Below, one piece after another: positions 21,981 through 32,106 of a stretch of 64,000 nucleotides of DNA. A program made the translations under genes and the position numbers. Where the stretch lies: assembly GCA_028095005.1 (NCBI GenBank), contig CM051459.1, forward strand, positions 311,614,513 to 311,678,512, written 5' to 3'. Origin of the DNA: Rhynchospora pubera. Its lineage: Eukaryota > Streptophyta > Magnoliopsida > Poales > Cyperaceae. The notes under the pieces were generated by a model, which made no database searches, was not told the origin of the DNA, and saw only the letters and a list, made by a program, of their open reading frames with translations. Every line of letters starts with the position of its first letter. The first letter of the stretch is position 1.

Positions 21981-23548
21981 TGTTGGTTAAACATTTTCTC
22001 TCGATTTGCCGATTTGCAAAACAACACCGAAACCCTTAAACTAACATCTCTTTTTAGTGCTTTATAGCTAGATTTATTGAAGAATGGATTAAAGCAAGTG
22101 TGGTACTTAGTTTGGAGCTTCAAGAGTTTGTTTTGGTCTAGTTAGATTCAGTAATTAAGGTTTAATTAATCTCTAAACTAATCTCAATCAATTTGCTGGT
22201 AAAATGCTCAGTTTTTCTGTCCAGCGTCATACAACGCCAGTTGCCGTTACACAACGCTGAGTTAATTCGATTTTAAATTGCAAAATCTCTGACAAGGTTG
22301 GAACAGCGTTACACAACGCTCGGTAGCGTTGTGCAATGTTTGTTCATTTGTTTTTAAACCAGTTAAATCCTTTATTTCCCCTTGTCAGAACGTTGTGCAA
22401 CGCTAAGTAACGTTACACAACATTTCCACTTCTATGTTGTGTAACGCTATTCAGCGTCGTACAACGCAGTATGAAACAGGCGACTCTGCATTGCTCAGAC
22501 ATCGATCTGCATCAATGCTGCATGCATGCTGCCATGTTCCATGCATTGTAGCGTTGTGTAACGCTCCAAACTTCGCTCAGACTTCGCTTATTCGCTCTGG
22601 ACGCGTAGTGCAACGCTGAATAGCGTTGTGCAACGGCGCCGTTGTGTGACGCCAGTCAGCGTCGTATGACGTTCTGACAATGTTGTTTGAGTTTGTCAGT
22701 TCTGCCTTATTCGTTTTCTTGACTTCGTTGTGCAACGCTACCACGCGTTACACAACGCTCTGACAAGTTCCAACGGAACTGTCGAGCTTCTGCTTTGGAT
22801 TTTTGCTGAAGCGTTGTGCAACGCTATACAGCGTTACACAACGCTCTGACAACTCACAACGTTATTGTCTGTGACCGTTTGATTTTTCAACGGCTATTTC
22901 TACGTTGTACAACGCCATATAGCGCTGTATAACGCCAGAGTCTGTTTTGACTGGTTTTTGGAGCTGTTGGCGCCCTCTATATATATGGGGCCTCTTGGAA
23001 CTGTTTAGACACTTTTGAAACCTTTGAAACTCCTCCCTTTTGAGGCTCCAACCAGTTAGACATTACTCTCTCTTGTGTTTGAGCATTATTTTAGCAAAAT
23101 CATTGAGATTAGAGTGTGCAAAACCAATCCACTAGTGTTAATTGCTAGATTTGTTGAGTGATTTGGTTAGAGCCTCAATCCTTTGAGTGTTTGAGCTTGT
23201 TTATTTGAGTTAGGCCAATCCACCTTGAGAGAGTTTGTAACAAGGTGATTTGGTTCGAATTTGTAGTCCCGTTCGTGTGGAATTGAACGGAGCGCGCCCA
23301 TTTCGAGGTTGCGAAACTCCCGGAGACGTACGACTAAGGCTAGCACTTCCTAGCGGGTCAGAACACCGTAATACATCGCGTGTCACTTCTTCTCTTCTCT
23401 CTTTACCTTTCTTGAATTGTGAATTGCTTGTGCTTTGTTTGCTTTTGTTTGAACAAATTTGAATTGAACCAAATATTTACCATACCGGCTTAGAACTTTG
23501 TTTTTGTGCCTATTCACCCCCCTCTAGGCCTTTAATTTAGGGACAACA
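21981..23548 (+). repeat. SIRE 5' LTR with paired-palindrome U3 array
   Basis: Runs from TGTTGGTTAAAC to GGACAACA. U3 (22222-22945) holds roughly 17 copies of a 14-16 bp near-palindrome such as GCGTTGTGCAACGCT or AGCGTTACACAACGCT, usually in pairs 4-6 bp apart (for example 22811-22845). A TATA-like CTATATATATGG at about 22977-22988 follows the array, so the array is in promoter position. Confidence 0.95.
22977..22988 (+). promoter_or_regulatory. SIRE LTR TATA box
   Basis: CTATATATATGG about 30 bp downstream of the last palindrome pair; conserved in the 3' LTR at about 33102-33113. Confidence 0.7.
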
Positions 23549-23551
23549 AAG

Positions 23552-23563
23552 TGGTATCAGAGC
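23552..23563 (+). promoter_or_regulatory. SIRE primer binding site
   Basis: TGGTATCAGAGC, complementary to initiator tRNA-Met, 3 bp after the LTR. Confidence 0.93.
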
Positions 23564-23608
23564 AGGGGTTATATTTTGACCATCTTGTTAGGTAGATAAC
23601 CTCGATTC

Positions 23609-25969
23609 ATGGCCTCTAGGGTGATAGAAAAACCGGACAAGTTTGGTTCCACTTGCAAGAACTTCCGTTATTGGAAGAGATGTATGGTTGTATACCTTAA
23701 CTTGATTGATCTTTGGGAGATTGTTGATAAGCCATACACACCAATTTGTGATAGTGAAGGTGTAGAAACCTATGCCTCTAAGACCATTAGGACCAAGAAT
23801 GATAATGCCGTGAATGTTTTGTTAAATTCGGTACATGAGTCCATTGCGGCCATTTTTGGTAGCTCTACTAGTGCACATGAAATGTGGGTTTCTCTCTTGA
23901 ACCGTTATGAGGGAAATTCTCTAATCAAAAGCTCTCGACAATTTGAGTTAGAGTCTAGATTGGATAATTTCCGCATACGGGAAGGTGAATGCATCGAGGA
24001 GATGTATACTCGGTTTATACAATTGCTCGATGAATTCACTAACATAGGAGAGACCCTATCTAATAGTCGTGTTATAGGAAGATTGCTTAGGGATTTGGTG
24101 GGAAGACCTCAATTCGACACTCTCATCTCGACTCTTGAGACACAACAAAGGTCCCACAACAACCTCACACCGGAGATCATCTATACCCATTACCGGTGCG
24201 TGGAAGAGAAGCTCAAGCAACTTGAAGAGTTGAAGTATGAGCCCAAAACCGTGGCATTGGCGGCAAGTGACAACAAGGCATCCCCCTCCAAGAACCGCCA
24301 CAATGACAACCACCAAGGGAGACACCGCCACTCAAGTGACAAGGCCAAAGGCATCATCGACCTTGATGAGGACAAGCAAGGAGCCGTTCTCTCAAAGATG
24401 TTTCGAGCTATCATGATCTTTGAGGGAAAGTTCAACAAAGAGAGACTTGAGAATGACGAAAGAGCTCTTTGCTTCGTGTGCCAAAAAGAAGGTCATACCA
24501 TGTACTCTTGCTTCAAGCTCTTCCCTCACTTGAAGAAGGACAAGGAAGATGGTGGCAAGAGAAGGGGTGATGGCCGGTTCAAGTCCAAGAAGGGACACTA
24601 CAAGAGCAAGAAGAAGGGTGAGAGAGCCATGCAAGCCACTTGGGACAACGACTCCGATTCGAGCTCATCCTCTCAATCCGATTCGGAATCCGAGTGCGAC
24701 TTTGACAACCTTGCTCTTGTGGCTCAAGTGAATGATGTGGTGATGCCGGTGGATGACGACCTAGATGACTTGGTGAAGGAGGTCTTTAATGAGTTCAACC
24801 GAGGCAAAATCTATGTGCATCCATTGAGCAAAGCTAGCCTTGATGAAGCATCATCCTCTACATCGATTTTCACACAAGCTCCAACGACTATCCAAGAGGA
24901 ACCATCCATAATTGCCATTGAAATGCCTAAGGTCACAAATGAGGTATTTCTAAACCTATTCTCTAGTAGTGATAGCGATTGTGATAGTGAAAATGACTTG
25001 AGCTTGAATGATGATGCAAACTTGCAATTTGATAGGTTGAATGATTATCTTGATGAGTCTCTTAAGACTATTGCTAGTCAAAAAGAGCAAATTAGTCTTT
25101 TGACGACTAAGGTGCATGATCTTGAATCTTTGGTGACAAGGTATAAGGGTATGATTGAAAGTTTTGAAAAACCAAGTGTTTGTGAAAAATGTCAAACTCC
25201 TTTGAGTGAGACAAATGTTTTGAAAAATGAAAGGGCTTTAAGTTCGTCTAGTGCTTCTCATAGCACCAAGATGAATCTTGATAAAATGTTTGTGGGACAA
25301 AAACCCAATGACAAATCGGGTCTTGACTTCAAAAAGAGGAATCAATCCTTTTCTAGACCAAGAATCATGTCAAGCCCGACACAAAATGAGAGACTTTATC
25401 ACAAGAGCACCAATGGTAGGAACACTCACGGGCAAGGGCAAAAGAATTTTGTTGGCTCTCAAAATGGTGCTCAAAAGAGTTTTGGTAGGAATAGAAATGG
25501 GTCTCAAAGACCTCAAAAGAATTTCCAAAACAATCGGGGCCCAAGCAACTTGTATTTCAAGGGACCCGATGGGTGTTTTCATCCTTTTCAAAACAATGGT
25601 GGGAATAGGAATAGAACACACACTAGACCTCAAACCAATGGGGGAAATCAAAAAGTCTCTCAACAAAACAAAAAGAATTTTCAAAAACCAAACTTGAGAA
25701 ACTCTCAATCATACACTTTCTCTAAGGATCCAAAGATTAGGGCCATGGAGCTTAGGCGTCATTTTGAAACCCATTTTGTTAGAGAAAGTTCACAAGTGAA
25801 CAAGCCAACTTGTGCTTGTTGCAACTATTGTGGTAAGAATGGCCATGTTACACTAGAATGCAAAGTTAGGAAAGCAAATCATACATCCGGTTCAATTAAC
25901 ATGATTTGGGTTCCTAAAATCACTTCCACATCCGTTTTGATTGGTGGAAGTGATTCGAGTGTGGCTTAG
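23609..25969 (+). CDS. gag: SIRE-type Gag (786 aa)
   Basis: Starts MASRVIEKPDKFGST. The N-terminus has the copia gag pattern FRYWKRCMVVYLNLIDLWEI and a UBN2-like region to about residue 200 (ESRLDNFRIREGECIEEMYT). Two CCHC knuckles are present: CFVCQKEGHTMYSC (about 289) and CNYCGKNGHVTLEC near the C-terminus. Between them lie acidic/Ser-rich stretches and a coiled-coil-like segment (LDESLKTIASQKEQISLLTTK). The second knuckle and the large size fit SIRE/Maximus. The frame ends TAG at 25967 and pol opens in another frame about 107 bp later, so translation of pol needs splicing, frameshifting or a separate mechanism. The reading frame itself is uninterrupted. Confidence 0.92.
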   Translation: MASRVIEKPDKFGSTCKNFRYWKRCMVVYLNLIDLWEIVDKPYTPICDSEGVETYASKTIRTKNDNAVNVLLNSVHESIAAIFGSSTSAHEMWVSLLNRYEGNSLIKSSRQFELESRLDNFRIREGECIEEMYTRFIQLLDEFTNIGETLSNSRVIGRLLRDLVGRPQFDTLISTLETQQRSHNNLTPEIIYTHYRCVEEKLKQLEELKYEPKTVALAASDNKASPSKNRHNDNHQGRHRHSSDKAKGIIDLDEDKQGAVLSKMFRAIMIFEGKFNKERLENDERALCFVCQKEGHTMYSCFKLFPHLKKDKEDGGKRRGDGRFKSKKGHYKSKKKGERAMQATWDNDSDSSSSSQSDSESECDFDNLALVAQVNDVVMPVDDDLDDLVKEVFNEFNRGKIYVHPLSKASLDEASSSTSIFTQAPTTIQEEPSIIAIEMPKVTNEVFLNLFSSSDSDCDSENDLSLNDDANLQFDRLNDYLDESLKTIASQKEQISLLTTKVHDLESLVTRYKGMIESFEKPSVCEKCQTPLSETNVLKNERALSSSSASHSTKMNLDKMFVGQKPNDKSGLDFKKRNQSFSRPRIMSSPTQNERLYHKSTNGRNTHGQGQKNFVGSQNGAQKSFGRNRNGSQRPQKNFQNNRGPSNLYFKGPDGCFHPFQNNGGNRNRTHTRPQTNGGNQKVSQQNKKNFQKPNLRNSQSYTFSKDPKIRAMELRRHFETHFVRESSQVNKPTCACCNYCGKNGHVTLECKVRKANHTSGSINMIWVPKITSTSVLIGGSDSSVA

Positions 25970-26075
25970 TTAGCCATCTTCTTTCCCCAAGGTTATTCTT
26001 GTCAAATCTTAAGGGGGTGAGATTACAAGAATAATATATTAGTTGCTTGTTTCTAACTAATATGTATTCTTGTAG

Positions 26076-29000
26076 GTTTGTTTGTTATCATCATTCAACA
26101 GAAGTGCTTGGATCATAGATAGTGGTTGTTCACATCACATGACGGGTGATGAATCTTGTTTCAAGACACTTGAACCTTTTGATGGTGGTGATGTTACTTT
26201 TGGTAATAATCTTAGGAAGAGCTCTATTATTGGTATAGGCTCGGTTGGAAACCAAAATTTAACGGTTTTTAATGTTTATCTTGTGGATGGTCTCAACTAC
26301 AATCTTTTAAGTGTGAGCCAATTATGTGATGCGGGATATTATTTGAAGTTTGATCACTCCTCTTGTTTTGTGCATCAAATTTCGGATAATTCTCTTGTTT
26401 ACACGGGACAAAGGAAAAATGATGTCTATTACTTGAACTTTGATCACTTCACAAATGGTGAACAATGCTTTAGTGCCATAACTACCGGTTCATGGTTATG
26501 GCATAGAAGACTTGGTCATGTTTCTCTAGACTCCATTAAGAAACTTGTGAAATTGAAACTTGTCCGTGGTCTTCCATCACATAAACTAGACTTAAATGGG
26601 TTGTGTGAAGCTTGCATGAAAGGCAAGCAAACCAAGTCTAGTTTCAAAACCAAAGAGATCATCTCAACCTCTCAACCTTTGCAATTGCTTCATATGGACT
26701 TGTTTGGACCAATCAATGTCTTGAGTATTAGTAAGAAAAAGTATGTCTTTGTGGTGGTAGATGACTATAGTCGCTTTACTTGGGTTTTCTTTCTTGCTCA
26801 CAAGGAAGAAGCATTTGACCATTTTGTTAAATTTAGCAATCGGGTTGAAAACGAAAAAGGGTTGAAAATCTCTAGAATTCGTCGTGACCATGGAAGGGAA
26901 TTTGAAAATGCTAAATTTGATGAATTGTGCATAGAAAAAGGATATAAACAAGAGTTTTCCGCTCCACGCACCCCTCAACAAAACGGTGTAGTGGAGAGGA
27001 AGAACCGAACCTTACAAGAATTAGCACGCACCATGCTACATGAATTTGTCGTACCCAAATTTCTTTGGGCCGAAGCGGTAAATACGGCATGTCATGTAGT
27101 AAATCGTGCATGCATTCGTTCTCAACTCAAGAAAACTCCTTTTGAATTATGGTTCGGTCATACTCCTAATATATCCTATTTCCGTATATTTGGCTCTAAA
27201 TGTTTTGTCCTTGATGAGTCTCCTAAAGTAACCAAGTTTGATGCCAAGTCTTTGCCCGGTATTTTTGTTGGTTACTCAACCACAAGCAAAGCGTATAGAG
27301 TCTATTTGCCAAACTCAAAGGTAGTTATTGAGTCTATTAATGTCAAATTTGATGAAAAAGTCCTTGAGGAATCCAAGGAAGGTAATTCTATTGTAGGTAC
27401 ACAAGTGGAAGAAACTACGCAAGAAATCGAGTTACAACCTCAAGCACAACCACCGGTGATTATTGAGGAGCCTTTGAACCGGGTTGATGACATTTTGATA
27501 GGGGGAGAGACTCATGAGGAGGGTATCTTAGACACAACTCAAAATAAAACGCCTCATGATAATCCTCAACCTCAACCGTCTCCCCAACCGGTTCATGAGC
27601 CTCCCGAAGTGCTTAGAGAAGTTTCCTCTCATCCTCTTACTAATGTCATAGGTGACCCTAGGGAAGGTGTTAGGACTAGGTCTAGTTTGCACCAAACTAT
27701 TGGTCATTGTGCCTTTGTTTCTTAACTTGAACCAAAATCTTTCAAAGAGGCCAATGTTGACCCAAATTGGATTGTTGCCATGCAAGAAGAGTTGAACCAA
27801 TTTGAAAGAAATCAAGTTTGGAAACTTGTACCATTACCAAAGGGTAAGCAAGTTATTGGTACCAAATGGGTTTTTAGAAACAAGTTAAGTGAGGATGGTA
27901 TTGTGGTTAGAAACAAAGCCCATTTGGTTGCACAAGGTTTCAAGCAACAAGAAGGTATTGATTTTGAGGAGACCTTTGCACCGGTTGCTCGTCTTGAATC
28001 CATTAGAATGCTCTTGGCTTTTGCCGCTAACAAAGGCTTTACCCTATTCCAAATGGATGTCAAGAGTGCTTTTCTAAATGGTTGGATAGATGAGGAAGTT
28101 TTTGTCCAACAACCACCCGGTTTTGTTGACCATTTCAAACCGGACCATGTGTATAAGCTTCACAAAGCTTTGTATGGTTTGAAGCAAGCTCCTAGAGCTT
28201 GGTATGGTAGACTTTGTACCTTTCTTCTAGACAATGGCTTTAGTAGAGACAAAATGGATACAACTCTTTTCACTAAGAAAAGAGATGACAATTTGCTACT
28301 TGTGCAAATTTATGTGGATGATATTATCTTTGGCTCTACTAATGCAACTCTTGCCCAAGAGTTTTTTTCTTTGATGAGTAGTGAATTTGAGATGAGCATG
28401 ATGGGAGAACTCACTTTCTTCTTGGGGCTTCAAATCAAACAACTCAAGGATGGTATCTTTGTGAACCAAGTCAAATACGCCAAGGAGTTAGTGAAGAAAT
28501 TCGGTGTTGAAGATAGCAAGAGTTTAGACACACCCATGGGCAAAAGTGCGAATATCGATGCGGATGAGAAAGGCAAGCCTATGGACATAACTCTCTATCG
28601 GGGCATGATCGGTAGCCTACTCTATCTCACGGCTAGTAGGCCGGATATTATGTATGCCGTATGTCTATGTGCTAGGTACCAAGCCAATCCTAAGGAATCT
28701 CACCACAAAGCGGTAAAACGTATCTTGCGATACGTCAAGGGTACTCAAAACCTAGGTCTTTGGTATGGTAGACAAACCGAACTAGACTTGTTAGGTTATA
28801 CCGATGCCGATTTTGCCGGTGACCGTATGGACCGCAAAAGTACTAGTGGAACTTGCCAATTTCTTGGTGGTTCACTTGTATCTTGGTCTAGCCGCAAGCA
28901 AACTTCGGTTGCTCTCTCCACCGCGGAAGCGGAATATGTAGCGGCCGGTAGTTGTTGTACTCAACTTCTTTGGATGATGCAAACCCTTAGGGATTTTGAA

Positions 29001-29258
29001 TTAGATTTCCAAAAGGTACCAATCTTGTGTGACAATACTAGTGCCATCCTTATATCCAAAAATCCGGTATTGCACTCTAGAACCAAGCACATAGAGATAT
29101 GACATCATTTTATCCGTGATCATGTTGAGAAAGGTGATGTAGAATTGGTCTACATCGACACGAAGGAGCAAATCGCCGATATCTTCACCAAACCTCTTCC
29201 AACACAACAACATCTTGAACTTAGGTTCAAACTTGGTATGCTTGAACTCAAAGATTAA
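26076..29258 (+). pseudogene. pol: SIRE Pol: protease, integrase, RT, RNase H; two in-frame stops
   Basis: One frame from 26076 to TAA at 29256, broken by TAA at 27723 and TGA at 29100. Protease: WIIDSGCSHHMTG. GAG-pre-integrase zinc domain: LWHRRLGHVS...CEACMKGK. Integrase: LHMDLFGPI, RRDHGREFEN and PQQNGVVERKN give DDE. After the first stop the RT shows WVFRNKLSEDG, QMDVKSAFLNG, LYGLKQAPRAWY and the catalytic YVDDIIFGS. RNase H has GYTDADFAGD and STAEAEYVA. After the second stop the tail reads HHFIRDHVEKGD...IADIFTKPLP. Family comparison suggests the stops replaced CAA and CGA, both C-to-T changes. A TAG at 26073 precedes the open frame. Confidence 0.93.
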
Positions 29259-29399
29259 ATTTATGCATATCATGTTGTTGTCTTTGTTGTTTGGAGCTTA
29301 TTTCAGTTTAAATTGGTTGTATTTCTTTTGAAAACCTTGAAAAATAAGTTTTTAACTATTTCGGTCTTAATTTTCTGATTTTTCTGGTTTTCTGTTGAC

Positions 29400-29910
29400 T
29401 CTGGCGTTACACAACGCCATTCAGCGTCATGCAACGCAAGAGTAACGTTAGTTTAAAATGAATTTTGAATTCTGTCGAGTTAACCGTTGTACAACGCTGC
29501 CTACCGTTGCACAACGCTGGTTTGATTTTGTCTTGTAACGTTGCACAACGCTGCGTATCGTTGTACAACGCTGGCTATTTTATTTTATTTTTCCTTCGCT
29601 GAATTTTAAAATCTGTAGAGTTCAACGTTATACAACGCTGGTCACCGTTGTACAACGCCAGTCTGTTTCTTTTTACTTAACGTTGTACAACGCTATCAAC
29701 CGTTGTAAGACGTTGATTTATTTCTTTATTTTATTTTTTATTATTTATTTTATTTTTTATTTTGTTTGGCTTTAGTGTTGTACAACGCCCTTTAACGTTG
29801 TACAACGCTGGGTTGTAGCGTTACTCATCGCTACTCAGCGTTGTACTCATCGCTGCTCAATTTTCGCTGTTTTGATTCCTGCGTTGTACAACGCCCTTTG
29901 GCGTTGCTTA
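29400..29910 (+). repeat. second palindrome array, between pol and ORF3
   Basis: About 14 copies of motifs such as CGTTGTACAACGCT and CGTTGCACAACGCT, many in pairs, interspersed with AT-rich spacers. It is the same family of motif as in the LTR U3 but spacing and flanks differ, so it is not an LTR fragment. It ends at the start of a CT-rich leader. Confidence 0.93.
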
Positions 29911-29934
29911 ACGGTGGACGCGTTTTTAACTGTT

Positions 29935-30310
29935 GCGACCCCACCTCTTCTTCCTCTTCTTCCTCTTCTTCCTCTTCTGTTGCGACCCCCTTTTTTTTCT
30001 CTCTTTCTCTCCAACTCACACCCTTTCATCTCTCCCTCTCAATACTCTCTCAATTCTCTCTCTCCACTCCAACCAAAACCACCAAATTACTCTCCTCCCT
30101 CTCCTCTCCACCATCATACCATCAAATCGCTCTCTCTCTCTCTCTATCTCTCAATCCACCGAAACCCTAGCCACCGCCATCACCGTAAATTCCGGCGATC
30201 CGATCGTCGGATTTTCAATCGGCTTCGGTTGTGTGCTCTCCAAGGTCATCTCATCCTCTCCTGCTCTTCAATTTAAAGGTTAACCTCATCTTTTCTCTCT
30301 CAATTTTCAA
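29935..30310 (+). promoter_or_regulatory. gene-like 5' leader of SIRE ORF3
   Basis: CT-rich tracts with CTTCTTCCTC repeats (29940-30150) are followed by CACCGAAACCCTAGCCACC and a GC-richer stretch leading to the ORF3 ATG at 30311. This is the usual composition of a plant nuclear-gene leader. A possible donor occurs at TCCAAG/GTCATC (30241-30246). No TATA box is evident. Confidence 0.5.
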
Positions 30311-31621
30311 ATGGCACCGAAAACCGCTATCAACAAACGGTCCAAGCGCAACCCCAAAGGTGCCTCCTCATCCAACCCACCGGTTCAAACCGATCAATCC
30401 GATCAACCGATCCCAATGGAAATACCATCCGTTCCCGTGGATTGGACCCTCTCCTCTTCCAACTCTTACCTCTTCAAGGACTCGACCTCCTTCATGCACT
30501 TTTGCCAATACCGTCAGGCAAATCGTGAGTGCATCGATTGCTTCTTCTTCACCCACCCGCATGGCGACTATCATATCACACCGCGGGAACTCAATTGGAT
30601 CAAGGAGCGAATTGAGTATTGGAACATGTCGGGCCTTCTCTCTAACTCCCAACCTTATAACCCGACATTGGTGAAACTCTTCTACGCCAATCTCACCATA
30701 CAATGGACCGAGGGATAACCATCCGCTCACTCATATGTGCTCGGCCGCTACATTGTCATCACCAAGGAGCGCTTGGCCACCTTTCTAGGCATCGACGACG
30801 ACAATTTGGAAATCTACATCCATGCCACTTGGCCACGTGAGTTGCCCCCTTATGATGAATTTCACCGATTCTTTTATTGTTGGAGGAACTACACCGTTCG
30901 CCAATTCACCGCCACCGAGCTACCGGCCTTAGACCGCCTTCTCTTCCTCTTCATCAACAACATCATCACTCCGAAGGCGACAATCAAGACCAATGTGGAG
31001 CAATTCGCCGTGTTTCTCCTTCGCTCCCTCCTTGAGATGAATCAAAAGGTCAATCTTCCATTAATTATTCTTGCTCACATGACACGGGCCGATCATTCTC
31101 CTAGGTTCTCTCTCCCTTATGGCCATATCATTCAATCCTTCCTCATTGAGGATGGTATTCCTCTTGACACTCCGGTTTGGGGCGAACCCGTGTCCGAAGA
31201 TACAATTGCTCACCTGGAAAACCTAATGGCTCATCTCACCGGAACCGGGTGGATCATTCAAAACGAAGATGAGATAGTGCCCGGGCCATTCCATCGCAAT
31301 GCCTATCTCTTTAGGCCTACGGCAACCATCAACCAATATGAGGAAATTGGGAATGAGCCGTTGCACGTGCCCGGTGGAAGGGCGGAAGGTCAAGGCACAC
31401 CGCATGATTTCAACACCTATCTTGATGCCAAGTTTGTCGCCTTGACTACACACATTGATACGCGGTTCAACACCATTGAAGAAAACCTTGCCGCCTATCA
31501 AGCAAAGACCGATGCCTCAATCACGAATCTCAAAGATGAAATGATCAAGCTTTGGGGCAAGATGGAGCTTCATCTCCAACGTGGATCCGGTAGTGGCGCG
31601 GGTGATGATGATGAGGAGTAG
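30311..31621 (+). pseudogene. SIRE ORF3 (env-position ORF, putative plant transposon protein), one in-frame stop
   Basis: One frame of about 437 codons, starting MAPKTAINKRSKRNPKG, interrupted by TAA at 30716 and ending TAG at 31619. The N-terminus is basic and Ser/Pro-rich. The middle has FKDSTSFMHFCQYRQANREC, YVLGRYIVITKERLATFLG and RFSLPYGHIIQSFLIEDG, typical of the 'putative plant transposon protein' found in the third ORF of SIRE-like elements. The C-terminus is heptad-like (FNTIEENLAAYQAKTDASI) with an acidic end. I see no signal peptide or transmembrane segment, so an envelope role is not supported here. Function unknown. Confidence 0.75.
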
Positions 31622-31940
31622 TCATAGCCGAAACCGTCTCCAAGCCTTAGCCCTCTCCTTTCTTTTTATTTTGCTTTTCGTAGTTTCTTTGCCTTTCGTA
31701 TCTCTTTTGTGATTTCTCGGTGTTTTTGAATGTTTAAGTTTGTGCTAAATGGATTTGTTTTGTTTTATGGATGATGCATGAATGATGTTTTGTTTTTAAT
31801 GAATTATGTTGTGATAAATGGCTTCGTTTTTAGCTCTTTTTCTTTTAATATGCATGCATGGTCTATAATTGTTAGTTTATGCCCTCGTTAAACCTTGTTA
31901 GATACCCCTAATCAAATGAACTTAGTGGCCAAACTCTTTT
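31622..31940. other. SIRE 3' untranslated internal region
   Basis: T-rich sequence after ORF3 with no ORF; probably the 3' UTR of ORF3 transcripts. Confidence 0.5.
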
Positions 31941-31941
31941 C

Positions 31942-32106
31942 GAAAGGGGGAGGATTCTTATGGTTTGTCATCAAGGGCGTTTTGGGTATTCTTTTCCCTA
32001 ATTGCAAAAAGGGGGAGAATTAGGTAATTTGGGTTATTCCGCCTTGTTGTATCAAGTCCCAAATGTACCTTAGGTGTTGTTTTGCAACTCGGCAAAAGGG
32101 GGAGAT
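31942..32106 (+). promoter_or_regulatory. SIRE polypurine tract and two upstream look-alikes
   Basis: AAAGGGGGAG occurs at about 31943, 32007 and 32096. The last, AAAAGGGGGAGAT, abuts the 3' LTR and is the functional polypurine tract. The other two are 90-150 bp upstream. Confidence 0.85.

Noticed and set aside
23250..23462. ORF MVRICSPVRVELNGARPFRG in the SIRE LTR (also 33375-33650)
   Set aside because: Lies in U5 of the LTR, occurs in both LTRs and has no family match.
29831..30283. Several overlapping ORFs in the ORF3 leader
   Set aside because: All derive from CT/GA-rich leader sequence; no start context or conservation cue.
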